Made by a program: the position numbers and the translations under genes
DNA from: Halioglobus sp.
GTDB taxonomy: Bacteria; Pseudomonadota; Gammaproteobacteria; Pseudomonadales; Halieaceae
NCBI GenBank assembly: GCA_002699145.1
Contig: PABK01000049.1
Coordinates: 1 to 47,031 of the forward strand
Length of the DNA: 47,031 nt
Direction: 5' to 3'
In this document: positions 39,909 through 47,031 of the stretch, in pieces
Layout: every line of letters begins with the position of its first letter
How positions within the stretch are numbered: position 1 is the first letter of the stretch
Notes under the pieces: generated by a model
Database searches by the model: none
The model's input: the letters and a program-made list of their open reading frames with translations, nothing else
What the model was told of the DNA's origin: nothing

Positions 39909-41058
39909 GCGGCGCCGCTCGCGGGGTCGGCGCGCGCTATTCCCCGCCCTGCTGTGCTGGGCGCTGTCATCGCCGGCCGGCGCCGGCGCCCTGCTGCAGG
40001 TCGGCCCGGGAAAACCCTACCAGACGCCCAGCCACGCCGCGCAACACGCCCGCGATGGCGACACCATCGAGATCGACGCCGGCACCTACCACAACGACTT
40101 CACCCACTGGCGGCAGGACAACCTGACCATCCGCGGCGTCGGTGGCATGGCGCACCTGCACGGCGACACGCTGATCCACAACGGCAAGGGCATCTGGGTG
40201 ATCGACGGCGACAACACGCTGATCGAGAACGTGGAGTTTTCCGGCGCGCGGGTGCGCAGCACCAACGGCGCGGGCATCCGCCACCAGGGCGGCGACCTGA
40301 CCCTGCGCAACACGTTCTTCCACGACAACGAGTTTTCCATCCTCAGCGGGGTCAACCACCAGGCCCGTATCGCGGTGTACGATTCACGCTTCTGGCGCCA
40401 GAAGCGCAGCGTGCGCTGGAGCCATGGTATCTACATCGGGGCGGCGGGGAGCTTCACACTGGTGGGCAGCCACTTCACCGGCACCGACCAGGGGCACCAG
40501 GTGAAAAGTCGCGCGCTGCAAAACCGCATCCTGTACAACCGCATCGAGGACACGCCCCGCGGCAATTCCAGCCGGCTCATCGACCTGCCCAACTGCGGGC
40601 GCAGTGTCATCGTCGGCAATGACCTGCACCAGGCGGCGACCTCGCTGAACTACAACGCCATCGGTTACGGCATGGAGGGCTGCGAGGGGCGCAGCGCGCG
40701 ACAGCGGCAGCTGTATGTGGCGCACAACACCTTCGTCAACGAGGCCCTGGCCGGCACGCTGGTCAGCACCACCGGCAATGGAACCGCCCTGCTCGCCAAC
40801 AACCTGCTCTACGGGCGCGGGGTATTTCTCTCCGGCGAGGGCAGCGAACAGGGCAACCTGCGCCTGCCACTGTCGCAGCGCGCGGCGGACGGCTGGACAC
40901 CGCGTGCGGACAGCGCCGCGATCGACGCCGCCACGGCGCTGCCCCCGGCCGCGCCTGCCCTGGCGCCGCAGCAGATGTTCCGGCCGCCGCTGGGCACCAT
41001 GCCGCGCCCGGCCGATGGCGCGGCGGATATCGGCTCGCGCGAGGCGCCGTCCCGCTGA
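39898..41058 (+). CDS. Secreted right-handed beta-helix repeat protein
   Basis: 386 residues from the ATG inside the end of the DUF202 gene. The N-terminus is a basic signal peptide (RRALFPALLCWALSSPAGAGA). The body repeats beta-helix coils such as NLTIRGVGGMAHLHGD, TLIENVEFSGARVRSTNGAGIRHQ and RNTFFHDNEFSILSGV, as in pectate-lyase-like proteins. The TPSHAAQHARDGDTIEIDAGTYHND opening is typical of exported parallel beta-helix proteins. It may bind or cleave an acidic polysaccharide; no catalytic signature is clear. Confidence 0.82.
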   Translation: MAARRRRSRGRRALFPALLCWALSSPAGAGALLQVGPGKPYQTPSHAAQHARDGDTIEIDAGTYHNDFTHWRQDNLTIRGVGGMAHLHGDTLIHNGKGIWVIDGDNTLIENVEFSGARVRSTNGAGIRHQGGDLTLRNTFFHDNEFSILSGVNHQARIAVYDSRFWRQKRSVRWSHGIYIGAAGSFTLVGSHFTGTDQGHQVKSRALQNRILYNRIEDTPRGNSSRLIDLPNCGRSVIVGNDLHQAATSLNYNAIGYGMEGCEGRSARQRQLYVAHNTFVNEALAGTLVSTTGNGTALLANNLLYGRGVFLSGEGSEQGNLRLPLSQRAADGWTPRADSAAIDAATALPPAAPALAPQQMFRPPLGTMPRPADGAADIGSREAPSR

Positions 41059-41065
41059 GACCAGG

Positions 41066-41962
41066 TCAGGCCCGCGCCAGCGTCCCGTGGCACTGCAGGT
41101 CGTCGTCCACGGCCAGCCACGGCAGGCCCAGGGCGTCCAGCCAGGCGATCCCCTGCGCTCCCTTGAGCAGTGCCACCGTCGCGGCGCTGCCCGCCACCAT
41201 GCACTGCGGGGCGAGCACACTCACCGCGACCAGCCCGCGCACCGGCCAGCCGCTGCGCGGGTCCAGCACATGGCCGTAACGCCTGCCGTCGACGGTGATG
41301 CAACGCTCGTAATCGCCGCTGCTGGCCAGCGCCCCCGGCGGCAGCTCCAGCGCCGCGATGGCCTGCTGGCGCTGTGCCGGGTGACGAATGCCCACGGGCC
41401 AGCCGGGACGATCCGCCGGTGTGCCCACGGCCACCATGTCGCCGGCCAGGTCCACCAGCGCCGCGGCGACGCCGGCGTCGCGCAACTGCGCGGCCGCCGC
41501 ATCCGCGGCGTACTCCTTGACCACGCCACCCAGGTCGATTTCCATGCCGGGCCGCGCCAGGCGCACCGTCTGCGCATCCCGCTCCACCGCCTGCCAGTCC
41601 ACCAGCGGCAGCAGCGCGTCGATGTCGGCCTGCGCGGGCAGGCGGTCGGCGCTGAAATCCCAGGCGCGGCGCAGTACGCCGGAGGTGAGGTCGAACAACC
41701 CGTCGCTCTCGCGCCACACGGTGTCGGCGTAATCGAGCAGGCCGGCGGTCTCGGCGTCGATAGAGACCGGATCCGCGCCGGCGGCGCGGTTGATGCGCGT
41801 GGTGACCGAGTCCTCGAGGTAGCGACTGTACTTGCGCTCCAGCCGCCCCACTTCCGCCAGCGCCGCCGCGATGGCGGCATCGGCCTGCGCCCGGCCGGTC
41901 ACTTCCAGCCGCAACCGGCCGGGACCGCCCATGGCCCTGAAGTCGTGGTCAACGCGCAGCAT
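41066..41962 (-). CDS. apbE: ApbE, FAD:protein FMN transferase
   Basis: 298 residues. Family motifs are RKYSRYLEDSVTTRINRAAG, DLTSGVLRRAWDF, EIDLGGVVKEYAADAAA, LVDLAGDMVAVG and RYGHVLDPRSGWPV, with metal-binding Asp and Thr regions present. ApbE attaches FMN through a phosphodiester bond to Ser/Thr in exported proteins (motif S/T-G-A-S/T). No signal peptide is obvious from this start. It is the last gene of the five-gene redox operon, 38 bases after the DUF3570 gene, whose product carries two SGAS motifs and is the best candidate substrate. Confidence 0.93.
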   Translation of the reverse strand: MLRVDHDFRAMGGPGRLRLEVTGRAQADAAIAAALAEVGRLERKYSRYLEDSVTTRINRAAGADPVSIDAETAGLLDYADTVWRESDGLFDLTSGVLRRAWDFSADRLPAQADIDALLPLVDWQAVERDAQTVRLARPGMEIDLGGVVKEYAADAAAAQLRDAGVAAALVDLAGDMVAVGTPADRPGWPVGIRHPAQRQQAIAALELPPGALASSGDYERCITVDGRRYGHVLDPRSGWPVRGLVAVSVLAPQCMVAGSAATVALLKGAQGIAWLDALGLPWLAVDDDLQCHGTLARA

Positions 41963-42000
41963 GTGCCATGTCCCCGGTAGCGAGGTCCGCTGGCGGGGGT

Positions 42001-43167
42001 TTACCTGAAAACGTAGTCGACCCCAAGGCTGTAACGCCAGTAGTCCACCAGCCCCGGCGCCTCGTCACCACTGTACAGCCCCCAGCTCTCATCCGACTTG
42101 TAGCGCTCGCCGGCGAGGTTAAGCGACCAGTTGCCCAGCTCGCGGCGCAGGCGCAGGCCGTAGGTGAACGCGCCGAAAGCCGACAGGCGGTAATCGTCGG
42201 CGTAGTAGCGCTGGCTGGTGTCGGCCACGACGTCGAAGAACTCCGCCTCGTCCTGGCTGTAATAACGCAGGAAGGGGATCAGTTGCAGCTGGTCGTTCAC
42301 GTTCTGGTGCCAGGACAGGTCCAGGGTGTGCGAGACCACGTCCCAGTCGTCGTCGAAATAACGGTAGTCGACGTGCAGCGCCGCGTCCTGCTGCTGGAAA
42401 AAATGCCGGTAGCCGGCGCTGGCCGTCCACTCCTTGCGCTCGTCCGGGCGGCTGTCGCGGTTCTTGTACGGGTCGGTGAGAAAACCGTCGCGGTAGGTGT
42501 AGCTGAGGCCGAAGCGCACGATGGCGCGCTTGCTGACGATCTGGCTGACGCCGATCCAGGCCGAGCGGATGTCCTTGTCGTCCTGCAGGGTGTTGGTGGG
42601 CACCGCGCCCTGGGTGGGCTCGATGTCGTCCCAGGAGGCGCTGATGGCGGCGGCGTAGGTGCGCATGCCGTCGGCGCTGTTGAACGCGCCGTCCAGCGAC
42701 ACCGCGTCGGACTGGTAGTCGTCCTCGTCGGAGTTGGTGTAGCTCAGGCCGGCGTTGCCGCGGTCGTAGTAGTAGCGCGTGTTGACGCTGACCTCGGTGC
42801 GCGTGTCCTCGATACTGGCGCCGCTCATGATGACCCTGGGGTCGCCGTCGGCGCTCTCGCCGACGAACCAGGGCGAGGCGCCGCTCATGTCTTCCCAGGC
42901 CACGTCCAGGGCGACCGACCAGCTGTCCGCCACCGGGGCGAGCAGGTGGAACTGGGCGACATCGATGTCATAGCGTTCGCTGCCGCTACCGAAACTCTTG
43001 CGGCCGGGAATGTCGTCTTCCTTGTACTTGCTGTAGCGCAGGCCAAGTTCGGTGTACTCGGGCGGCGCGTCCGCCTGGGCGCCCTGGTAGGCGGGCAGCA
43101 GCATGGCGCTGGAGGTCAGCGCCAGCAGGGTGGTGTGGCGCTCGCCGTTGCCGTTGCGCGCGCTCAT
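42001..43167 (-). CDS. DUF3570 outer-membrane protein with two SGAS motifs
   Basis: 388 residues. The ATG at 43167 overlaps the DUF4266 stop as TGATG. A signal segment (TLLALTSSAMLLPAYQGAQA) is followed by alternating amphipathic strands rich in Tyr and Trp, ending in Phe-Arg (LGVDYVFR), as in an outer-membrane barrel. It matches DUF3570 by features: PEYTELGLRYSKYKEDD, then repeated strands. Residues 95-98 and 115-118 both read SGAS, each after Met, exactly 20 residues apart; this is the core pattern of ApbE flavinylation sites. The upstream acidic residue of that pattern is partly present at the first site (EDM) only. Function unknown; a flavin-bearing surface protein is inferred. Confidence 0.85.
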   Translation of the reverse strand: MSARNGNGERHTTLLALTSSAMLLPAYQGAQADAPPEYTELGLRYSKYKEDDIPGRKSFGSGSERYDIDVAQFHLLAPVADSWSVALDVAWEDMSGASPWFVGESADGDPRVIMSGASIEDTRTEVSVNTRYYYDRGNAGLSYTNSDEDDYQSDAVSLDGAFNSADGMRTYAAAISASWDDIEPTQGAVPTNTLQDDKDIRSAWIGVSQIVSKRAIVRFGLSYTYRDGFLTDPYKNRDSRPDERKEWTASAGYRHFFQQQDAALHVDYRYFDDDWDVVSHTLDLSWHQNVNDQLQLIPFLRYYSQDEAEFFDVVADTSQRYYADDYRLSAFGAFTYGLRLRRELGNWSLNLAGERYKSDESWGLYSGDEAPGLVDYWRYSLGVDYVFR

Positions 43168-43373
43168 CAGTTGCACCCGCAGCCGCCGCCGGCGGCCCCG
43201 CTACCGCCGGACGAGGCTTCCTTGCTCGCATGAATCTGGTTCTGCAGCACGCCCTCCATGGTGTCCGGCTGCCACTGCATCTCCGGTTTGGCGAGCAGGC
43301 CGCGCTCCCAGGGCTGCACGGTCGTGCAGCCACACAGGGCGGCCAGAAGACAACAGGCGCTCAGGTATTTCAA
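43167..43373 (-). CDS. DUF4266 lipoprotein with Gly/Cys C-terminal tail
   Basis: 68 residues starting at TTG, with GGAGAA about seven bases upstream and only three bases from tlpA. Lipoprotein signal with ALCGC lipobox, then VQPWERGLLAKPEMQW, the DUF4266 core. The end is Ser/Gly/Ala-rich and closes GGGCGCN, with Cys at residues 65 and 67. DUF4266 genes commonly neighbour DUF3570 and ApbE genes. The terminal Cys pair may bind metal or be a modification or thiol-exchange site; the adjacent TlpA fits the latter. Function unknown. Confidence 0.85.
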   Translation of the reverse strand: MKYLSACCLLAALCGCTTVQPWERGLLAKPEMQWQPDTMEGVLQNQIHASKEASSGGSGAAGGGCGCN

Positions 43374-43376
43374 GGC

Positions 43377-43871
43377 TTATTCTCCCAACAGGTTGATGAC
43401 CGAGGCGCGCAGTTTCTCACCGTCACTCTTCTTGTAGCCCTCGTGCACGTGGCGCACGATGCCCTGGCGGTCAACCAGGTAACCGGTGGGCATGCCCAGG
43501 ATGCCGTACTGCTGCGGGCTCACTCCCGCCGGGTCGTGCACGACCAGGTAGCTCACCGGCACCTCCTGCAGGAACGCCAGTGCGTCCGCCGCGTCCTCGT
43601 CCACGCTGATCGCCAGCACCTCGAAGCCGCGCGGGCCCAGTTCGCGGCGCAGCGCATCCAGTTGCGGGAACGAAACGCGGCAGGGACCGCACCAGGAGGC
43701 CCAGAAATCCACGTAGACCACCTTGCCGCGCAGGGAGGCGAGCGTGACCTGGGCGCCGCCGTGTAGCGACGGCAACGCCACCGCGGGCGCCGGCTGGCCG
43801 ACACTCGCAGCGGCCGTGGCGAACGCCGGCAACAGGCACAGCAGCAGCGCGATGGCGAGACGGCGCGACAC
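43377..43871 (-). CDS. TlpA-family thioredoxin-like disulfide reductase
   Basis: 164 residues from GTG, with a signal peptide (RLAIALLLCLLPAFATA). Redoxin fold: VYVDFWASWCGPCRVSFPQLDAL carries the CxxC active site, and GILGMPTGYLVDRQG the cis-Pro loop. It should keep cysteines of exported proteins reduced, for example CxxCH haem sites before haem attachment, or metal-site cysteines. It lies three bases after the copper-monooxygenase gene and three before DUF4266, so all three must be co-transcribed. Confidence 0.93.
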   Translation of the reverse strand: MSRRLAIALLLCLLPAFATAAASVGQPAPAVALPSLHGGAQVTLASLRGKVVYVDFWASWCGPCRVSFPQLDALRRELGPRGFEVLAISVDEDAADALAFLQEVPVSYLVVHDPAGVSPQQYGILGMPTGYLVDRQGIVRHVHEGYKKSDGEKLRASVINLLGE

Positions 43872-43874
43872 GGC

Positions 43875-46373
43875 TCAGCGCTCGACCGCCAGGTCCAGCA
43901 GGGTCCAGGTGTTGTAGCCGTGGTTGTGGAGGTGGTACTCGATCTTGCTGCCGGCCGGCGCGCTGACATTCACCGGTACACGCACGTCGAAGATCTCGGC
44001 GTCGGCCGGGATCGCCACGTCGCGCTGCCAGACGATATTGCCGTCAATGCTGATCGCCACGTGGGCGCTGGCCGGCTGCGGGAAGGCCAGGTTGCCGTGC
44101 CACAGCACCAGGTGCAGGGTGTCGCCGCTGTCGATGTCGGCGAGGCTGGGCTGCGCCACGGACAGGTAGTTGCAAAAGCCCGTCTCGACCTCCAGCGCGC
44201 CGTCCTCGTTGTACCAGCTGTTGTCCGGGCACTCGACCGTGGCCGGGCGGTGCGCCGCCAGGCTGTCCTGCGCCGCGGACTGGAAGGTCCAGGCGTTGAC
44301 GTCGATAAGCGACTCGACCTGCGCGGGGTCGCCCTGCACCACCTCGATGGTCACCTCATCCTCCACGCCCAGCGCGTGGTGGTCGTCGCCGCGCAGGCTC
44401 ACCCGCAGGGTGTGCAGCCCCGGTTCGATATCCTCGGGCAGCTGGTAATAGTAGCCGGCGTCCCAGGCGGTGAGATGTTCCGCGTTGTCGTCGTCGGTGT
44501 CCAGGTAGACGTGGTAGTGACCGACATGGACCGCCGAGTGGTCCCCTCCGTGCATGTCCTCGCCGTGGTCCATGGCGTGGTCGTGGCCGCCGTGGGAACC
44601 CGGTTCGGCAAGGCTGAAGTTGTTGAACAGGAACTTCAGCGGCACCAGGTCACCGGCGCGGAAGGCCTGGCGATACCCGGGCTCCTCGATATGCACACTG
44701 GCCTTGTAGCTGTAATGATGACCGGGCTTGGGCCTGGTCATATAGATATTCATCAGGCACATCTCGTCGCCCGTGCCATCGCCCCACTCCACATCACGCG
44801 CGGGCTTCTGCACGCCGTTGATGATGACCTGGTTGGCGTCGGTGTTGTCCCAGGTGCACTCCAGGCGAATGCGGTCGTCGGGGTTTACCAGCAGTTCCTG
44901 CTCGAGGCGGTAGGTGCTCTGCCAGTTGAAGTCCCAGTCGCGGATATCCAGGATCACCTGCTCCGTGCCGTCGGCGCGAATCAGCGTGGTGCGCCCGGTG
45001 GTGGCCAGGTAGTGCATGTGCAGGAAGCCGTTGTGAATCACCCAGGGCTCCCCGGGCGCCACCTGCGCCGCGTCGCCGAACAGCGTGGCGAGCACGCCGG
45101 CGGGCACCTCGAAGGAATGGTGCACGTTGGGGTCGCCAGCGGGGATCGGCATGCCGCCAGAGCGCAGCCAGCCCGGGTTGGTGAAGAGGAAGCCGTTGGC
45201 CGGCCGTTCCACCTCGTCGGTGGTGGCGATCAACACGGTGGACTGGTCCGGTGTGGGCTCCGCGACCAGGGTGTTGTAGTGCATCTGCACCACGATCAGG
45301 GAGCCCGGCTCAACCGCCATGCCCGTACCCTCGGGCACGGCGCCGGCGGGGCTGCCCGGTACCCAGCCGCCCAGTTGCCTGGGCAGCGGCGTGCCCGGCA
45401 GGCCGCCGGAAAGCAGGCAGGGCCAGCCCGGGTTGCCGTCCTGGCCGCTGGCGGCGCGGTAGGTGCCGGCCCAGGCCGGCTCGACCACGTTGACGATGAC
45501 GTGGTGCACCTCGGCCACCTGGTCGGGGATCACGTCGACCGCGGTGACGTAGGTCAGCTCGTCGTAGGGCCACTCGATGGCGAAACAGCGATGGTCATCC
45601 GGGCGCAGCGTGGGGGTATAGGGCTGCGGCAGGGGCATGCGCAGGTCGTAGTCGATCGCGTCCGGCTCGGGCATCTGCGGCGGCTCGTAGTCCTGCGGGT
45701 TGCCCTCGGGCAGGTTGCCGCTGTTGAGCCAGTTGAGCAGCGCGAACTCCTCCTGCGGCTCCAGCACGCGCTCGTGGGTGAAGCGGCTGAACCCCGGTGT
45801 GGGTGGCCAGGGCGGCATGTCACCGCTGTCCACCGCGAAAGCCGCCGCCGCGGCGACCGCTTTCACCTTGTCGTAGCTGTCCAGGGGGAAGGGGGCGACG
45901 CCGCCGTCCACGTGACAGGTGACGCAGTACTTCTCGAGGATGGCGCGCGCATCGCCGTGGTAGGTGTAGCCGCCCGACACCGACGGCAGCGGAGCCTGGG
46001 ACGGGTCCCCCTTGGGCGCGCCGGCGGCGAGCCACTGCGCGAGGATGTCCGCCTCCGCGGTGCCCAGGTCGGCGAAACCCAATGGCGGCATGGTATCCGC
46101 CTCCAGCACGTAGGTCATCGCGGACAGTTTGTTGTACACCTGCTGGTAGGTCTCCAGCGGGAAAGGCGCCAGCGGGCTGTCCTGGGTGTGGCAGGAAGTG
46201 CAGTAGCGCTGCACCAGCGGCTGCGCCGCGCTGTACCAGGAAATCTCCGGCGGCCCCGCGTCCTGTACGCTGACACTCGCGTCATAGCTGGATGAGGAAC
46301 CGCCACCGCCACACCCGGACACGGCGACCATCGCGGCCAGCACGGCGGGCTTTACACTGTTTTTTATATTCAT
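43875..46373 (-). CDS. Dihaem cytochrome / copper type II monooxygenase fusion lipoprotein
   Basis: 832 residues from the ATG giving MNIKNSVKPAVLAAMVAVSGC, a lipoprotein signal (Cys21). Two c-type haem sites follow: CTSCH (58-62) with MPP Met95, and CVTCH (150-154) with MPP Met186. Residues about 240-545 form a peptidylglycine/dopamine-beta monooxygenase-like module. CuA ligands are HH 290-291 and His365 (MHYN); CuB ligands are His452 and His454 (HMH) and Met538 (DEMC), all six present. Then comes a His/Asp/Met-rich stretch (GHDHAMDHGEDMHGGDH) and a C-terminal beta-sandwich. The haems may replace ascorbate as electron source. Substrate unknown. It is the first gene of the five-gene operon. 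Confidence 0.88.
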   Translation of the reverse strand: MNIKNSVKPAVLAAMVAVSGCGGGGSSSSYDASVSVQDAGPPEISWYSAAQPLVQRYCTSCHTQDSPLAPFPLETYQQVYNKLSAMTYVLEADTMPPLGFADLGTAEADILAQWLAAGAPKGDPSQAPLPSVSGGYTYHGDARAILEKYCVTCHVDGGVAPFPLDSYDKVKAVAAAAAFAVDSGDMPPWPPTPGFSRFTHERVLEPQEEFALLNWLNSGNLPEGNPQDYEPPQMPEPDAIDYDLRMPLPQPYTPTLRPDDHRCFAIEWPYDELTYVTAVDVIPDQVAEVHHVIVNVVEPAWAGTYRAASGQDGNPGWPCLLSGGLPGTPLPRQLGGWVPGSPAGAVPEGTGMAVEPGSLIVVQMHYNTLVAEPTPDQSTVLIATTDEVERPANGFLFTNPGWLRSGGMPIPAGDPNVHHSFEVPAGVLATLFGDAAQVAPGEPWVIHNGFLHMHYLATTGRTTLIRADGTEQVILDIRDWDFNWQSTYRLEQELLVNPDDRIRLECTWDNTDANQVIINGVQKPARDVEWGDGTGDEMCLMNIYMTRPKPGHHYSYKASVHIEEPGYRQAFRAGDLVPLKFLFNNFSLAEPGSHGGHDHAMDHGEDMHGGDHSAVHVGHYHVYLDTDDDNAEHLTAWDAGYYYQLPEDIEPGLHTLRVSLRGDDHHALGVEDEVTIEVVQGDPAQVESLIDVNAWTFQSAAQDSLAAHRPATVECPDNSWYNEDGALEVETGFCNYLSVAQPSLADIDSGDTLHLVLWHGNLAFPQPASAHVAISIDGNIVWQRDVAIPADAEIFDVRVPVNVSAPAGSKIEYHLHNHGYNTWTLLDLAVER

Positions 46374-46447
46374 GGCGCAAAAGCTAGCACATTCTGACCA
46401 CGTGGTCAGCCCATTATGGCGAGCAATACAAAGCCAGAATTTATAAT

Positions 46448-46777
46448 TTACCGGGCCCCGCCCGTCAGCAGCGTATCGATACGCAGCAGCGCGTCCAGCA
46501 GGTCGTCGTGGGGCAACTCGGTGCCGCGGAAATACTCCTCGGCCATGGGGGCAATGCCGCAGCGCCCGGGCAACTCGCCGCCCTCCTCCAGTATCTGGTA
46601 AAGCGTGGGCAGGAAGATGAACTGCAGCCACTGCGGCAGGGTGAGGGTGTCGACACAGAACGGCTGGCTGGACGCCAGGGCCTCACGGGACGGCGGCAGC
46701 CTGTCCCACTGCCCGATCTGGCGCAACTGCGCCTCGATGTCGATGAGAATTTCCGCGACCTCGGTGTGCCTGCTCAA
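46448..46777 (-). CDS. YqcC-family (DUF446) protein
   Basis: 109 residues. It matches the all-helical YqcC family: RHTEVAEILIDIEAQLRQIGQW, then PFCVDTLTLPQWLQFIFLPTLYQILE and a C-terminal helix DDLLDALLRIDTLL. In many gammaproteobacteria it neighbours truC; that gene is not in the window. No known enzyme function. Confidence 0.88.
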   Translation of the reverse strand: MSRHTEVAEILIDIEAQLRQIGQWDRLPPSREALASSQPFCVDTLTLPQWLQFIFLPTLYQILEEGGELPGRCGIAPMAEEYFRGTELPHDDLLDALLRIDTLLTGGAR

Positions 46778-46922
46778 GCCCCGCTCCTGTCTACCGCCGG
46801 CGTCCGCGCACGCCCCTGACTCCCGCCGCAGTGTAACGCACAGCGCGCGACAGCGGCAGCGCGTTTGCCCAGCCGGGCGGATGTGGCTATGCTGTGCGGC
46901 GCCGCCCTGGCAGCGGCGCCCG

Positions 46923-46996
46923 GCGGGTGTAGTTCAATGGTAGAACCGGAGCTTCCCAAGCTTCTAACGTGGGTTCGATTCCCATCACCCGCTCCA
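46923..46996 (+). tRNA. tRNA-Gly (anticodon CCC)
   Basis: A 74-base cloverleaf. The acceptor stem GCGGGTG/CACCCGC is perfect, the D arm is GTTC...GAAC, and the anticodon stem GGAGC/GCTTC has loop TTCCCAA, so the anticodon CCC reads GGG. The T arm is GTGGG with loop TTCGATT, and the discriminator T is followed by an encoded CCA. Confidence 0.97.
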
Positions 46997-47031
46997 TCGT
47001 CCGCTGAAGCTGCCAACGTGGACCTGGGCGG

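Noticed and set aside
43920-46295. 791-codon plus-strand frame opposite the monooxygenase
   Set aside because: Shadow of the real gene, which has haem and copper motifs in the other strand.

Overview
The window is about 47 kb of GC-rich, densely coding chromosomal DNA. I see no phage, plasmid, transposase or CRISPR array. Gene content and order point to a gammaproteobacterium, most likely a marine heterotroph of the Cellvibrionales/Halieaceae kind. The clues are the order fmdB-aspS-yebC, the rod-shape operon proA-nadD-rsfS-rlmH-mrdA-rodA-mltB-rlpA-dacA-ybeD-lipB, a Pseudomonas-like class Ia ribonucleotide reductase, and a RegB/RegA redox system. The taxonomic placement is inference.

Layout. 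1-135: a palindromic and directly repeated intergenic element. 144-3064 (minus): yebC, aspS and an FmdB zinc-ribbon gene. 3250-3675 (minus): an HU protein with a histone-H1-like Lys/Ala/Pro tail. 3997-6323 (plus): proS, overlapped by a lytic transglycosylase whose only workable start is CTG. 6452-9979: an AraC-type regulator, a LuxR-type regulator and a glutamine-synthetase-family (gamma-glutamylpolyamine synthetase-like) gene. 9976-15224: a sulfotransferase, a secreted endonuclease/exonuclease/phosphatase-fold protein, a MATE exporter, a delta-9 acyl desaturase and a glutathione peroxidase. 15305-15490: a nested inverted repeat. 15543-17120 (minus): prfC. 17255-19086 (plus): regB-like kinase interrupted by one in-frame TAG, then an intact regA-like regulator. 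19083-28861 (minus): the cell-wall elongation and septation operon with lipoylation, ribosome and NAD genes. 29027-34204: a DsbA/HCCA-isomerase-like protein, an MscS channel, a monothiol glutaredoxin, argD and argF. 34205-39487: a regulatory region with paired NrdR boxes and a DnaA box, then nrdA, nrdB and two small unknown ORFs. 39645-41058: a DUF202 membrane protein and a secreted beta-helix protein. 41066-46373 (minus): a five-gene exported redox operon. 46448-46996: a YqcC-family gene and tRNA-Gly(CCC).

The most interesting region is the five-gene operon at 41066-46373. Its first gene encodes a predicted lipoprotein in which two c-type haem motifs precede a peptidylglycine/dopamine-beta-monooxygenase-like module with all six expected copper ligands (HH, H, HxH, M). 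Three bases later comes a TlpA-type thioredoxin, three bases after that a small DUF4266 lipoprotein ending in a Gly/Cys tail, then with a one-base overlap a DUF3570 outer-membrane protein carrying two SGAS motifs, and finally ApbE, the enzyme that attaches FMN to such motifs. The layout suggests an envelope redox system combining haem, copper, thiol and covalent flavin. The function is inference, but the domains and ligands are visible.

Other points of note are the amber codon immediately before the predicted redox cysteine of RegB, the CTG start of the transglycosylase, two unrelated structured repeats, and two convergent gene pairs whose stop codons share a single CTAG palindrome.
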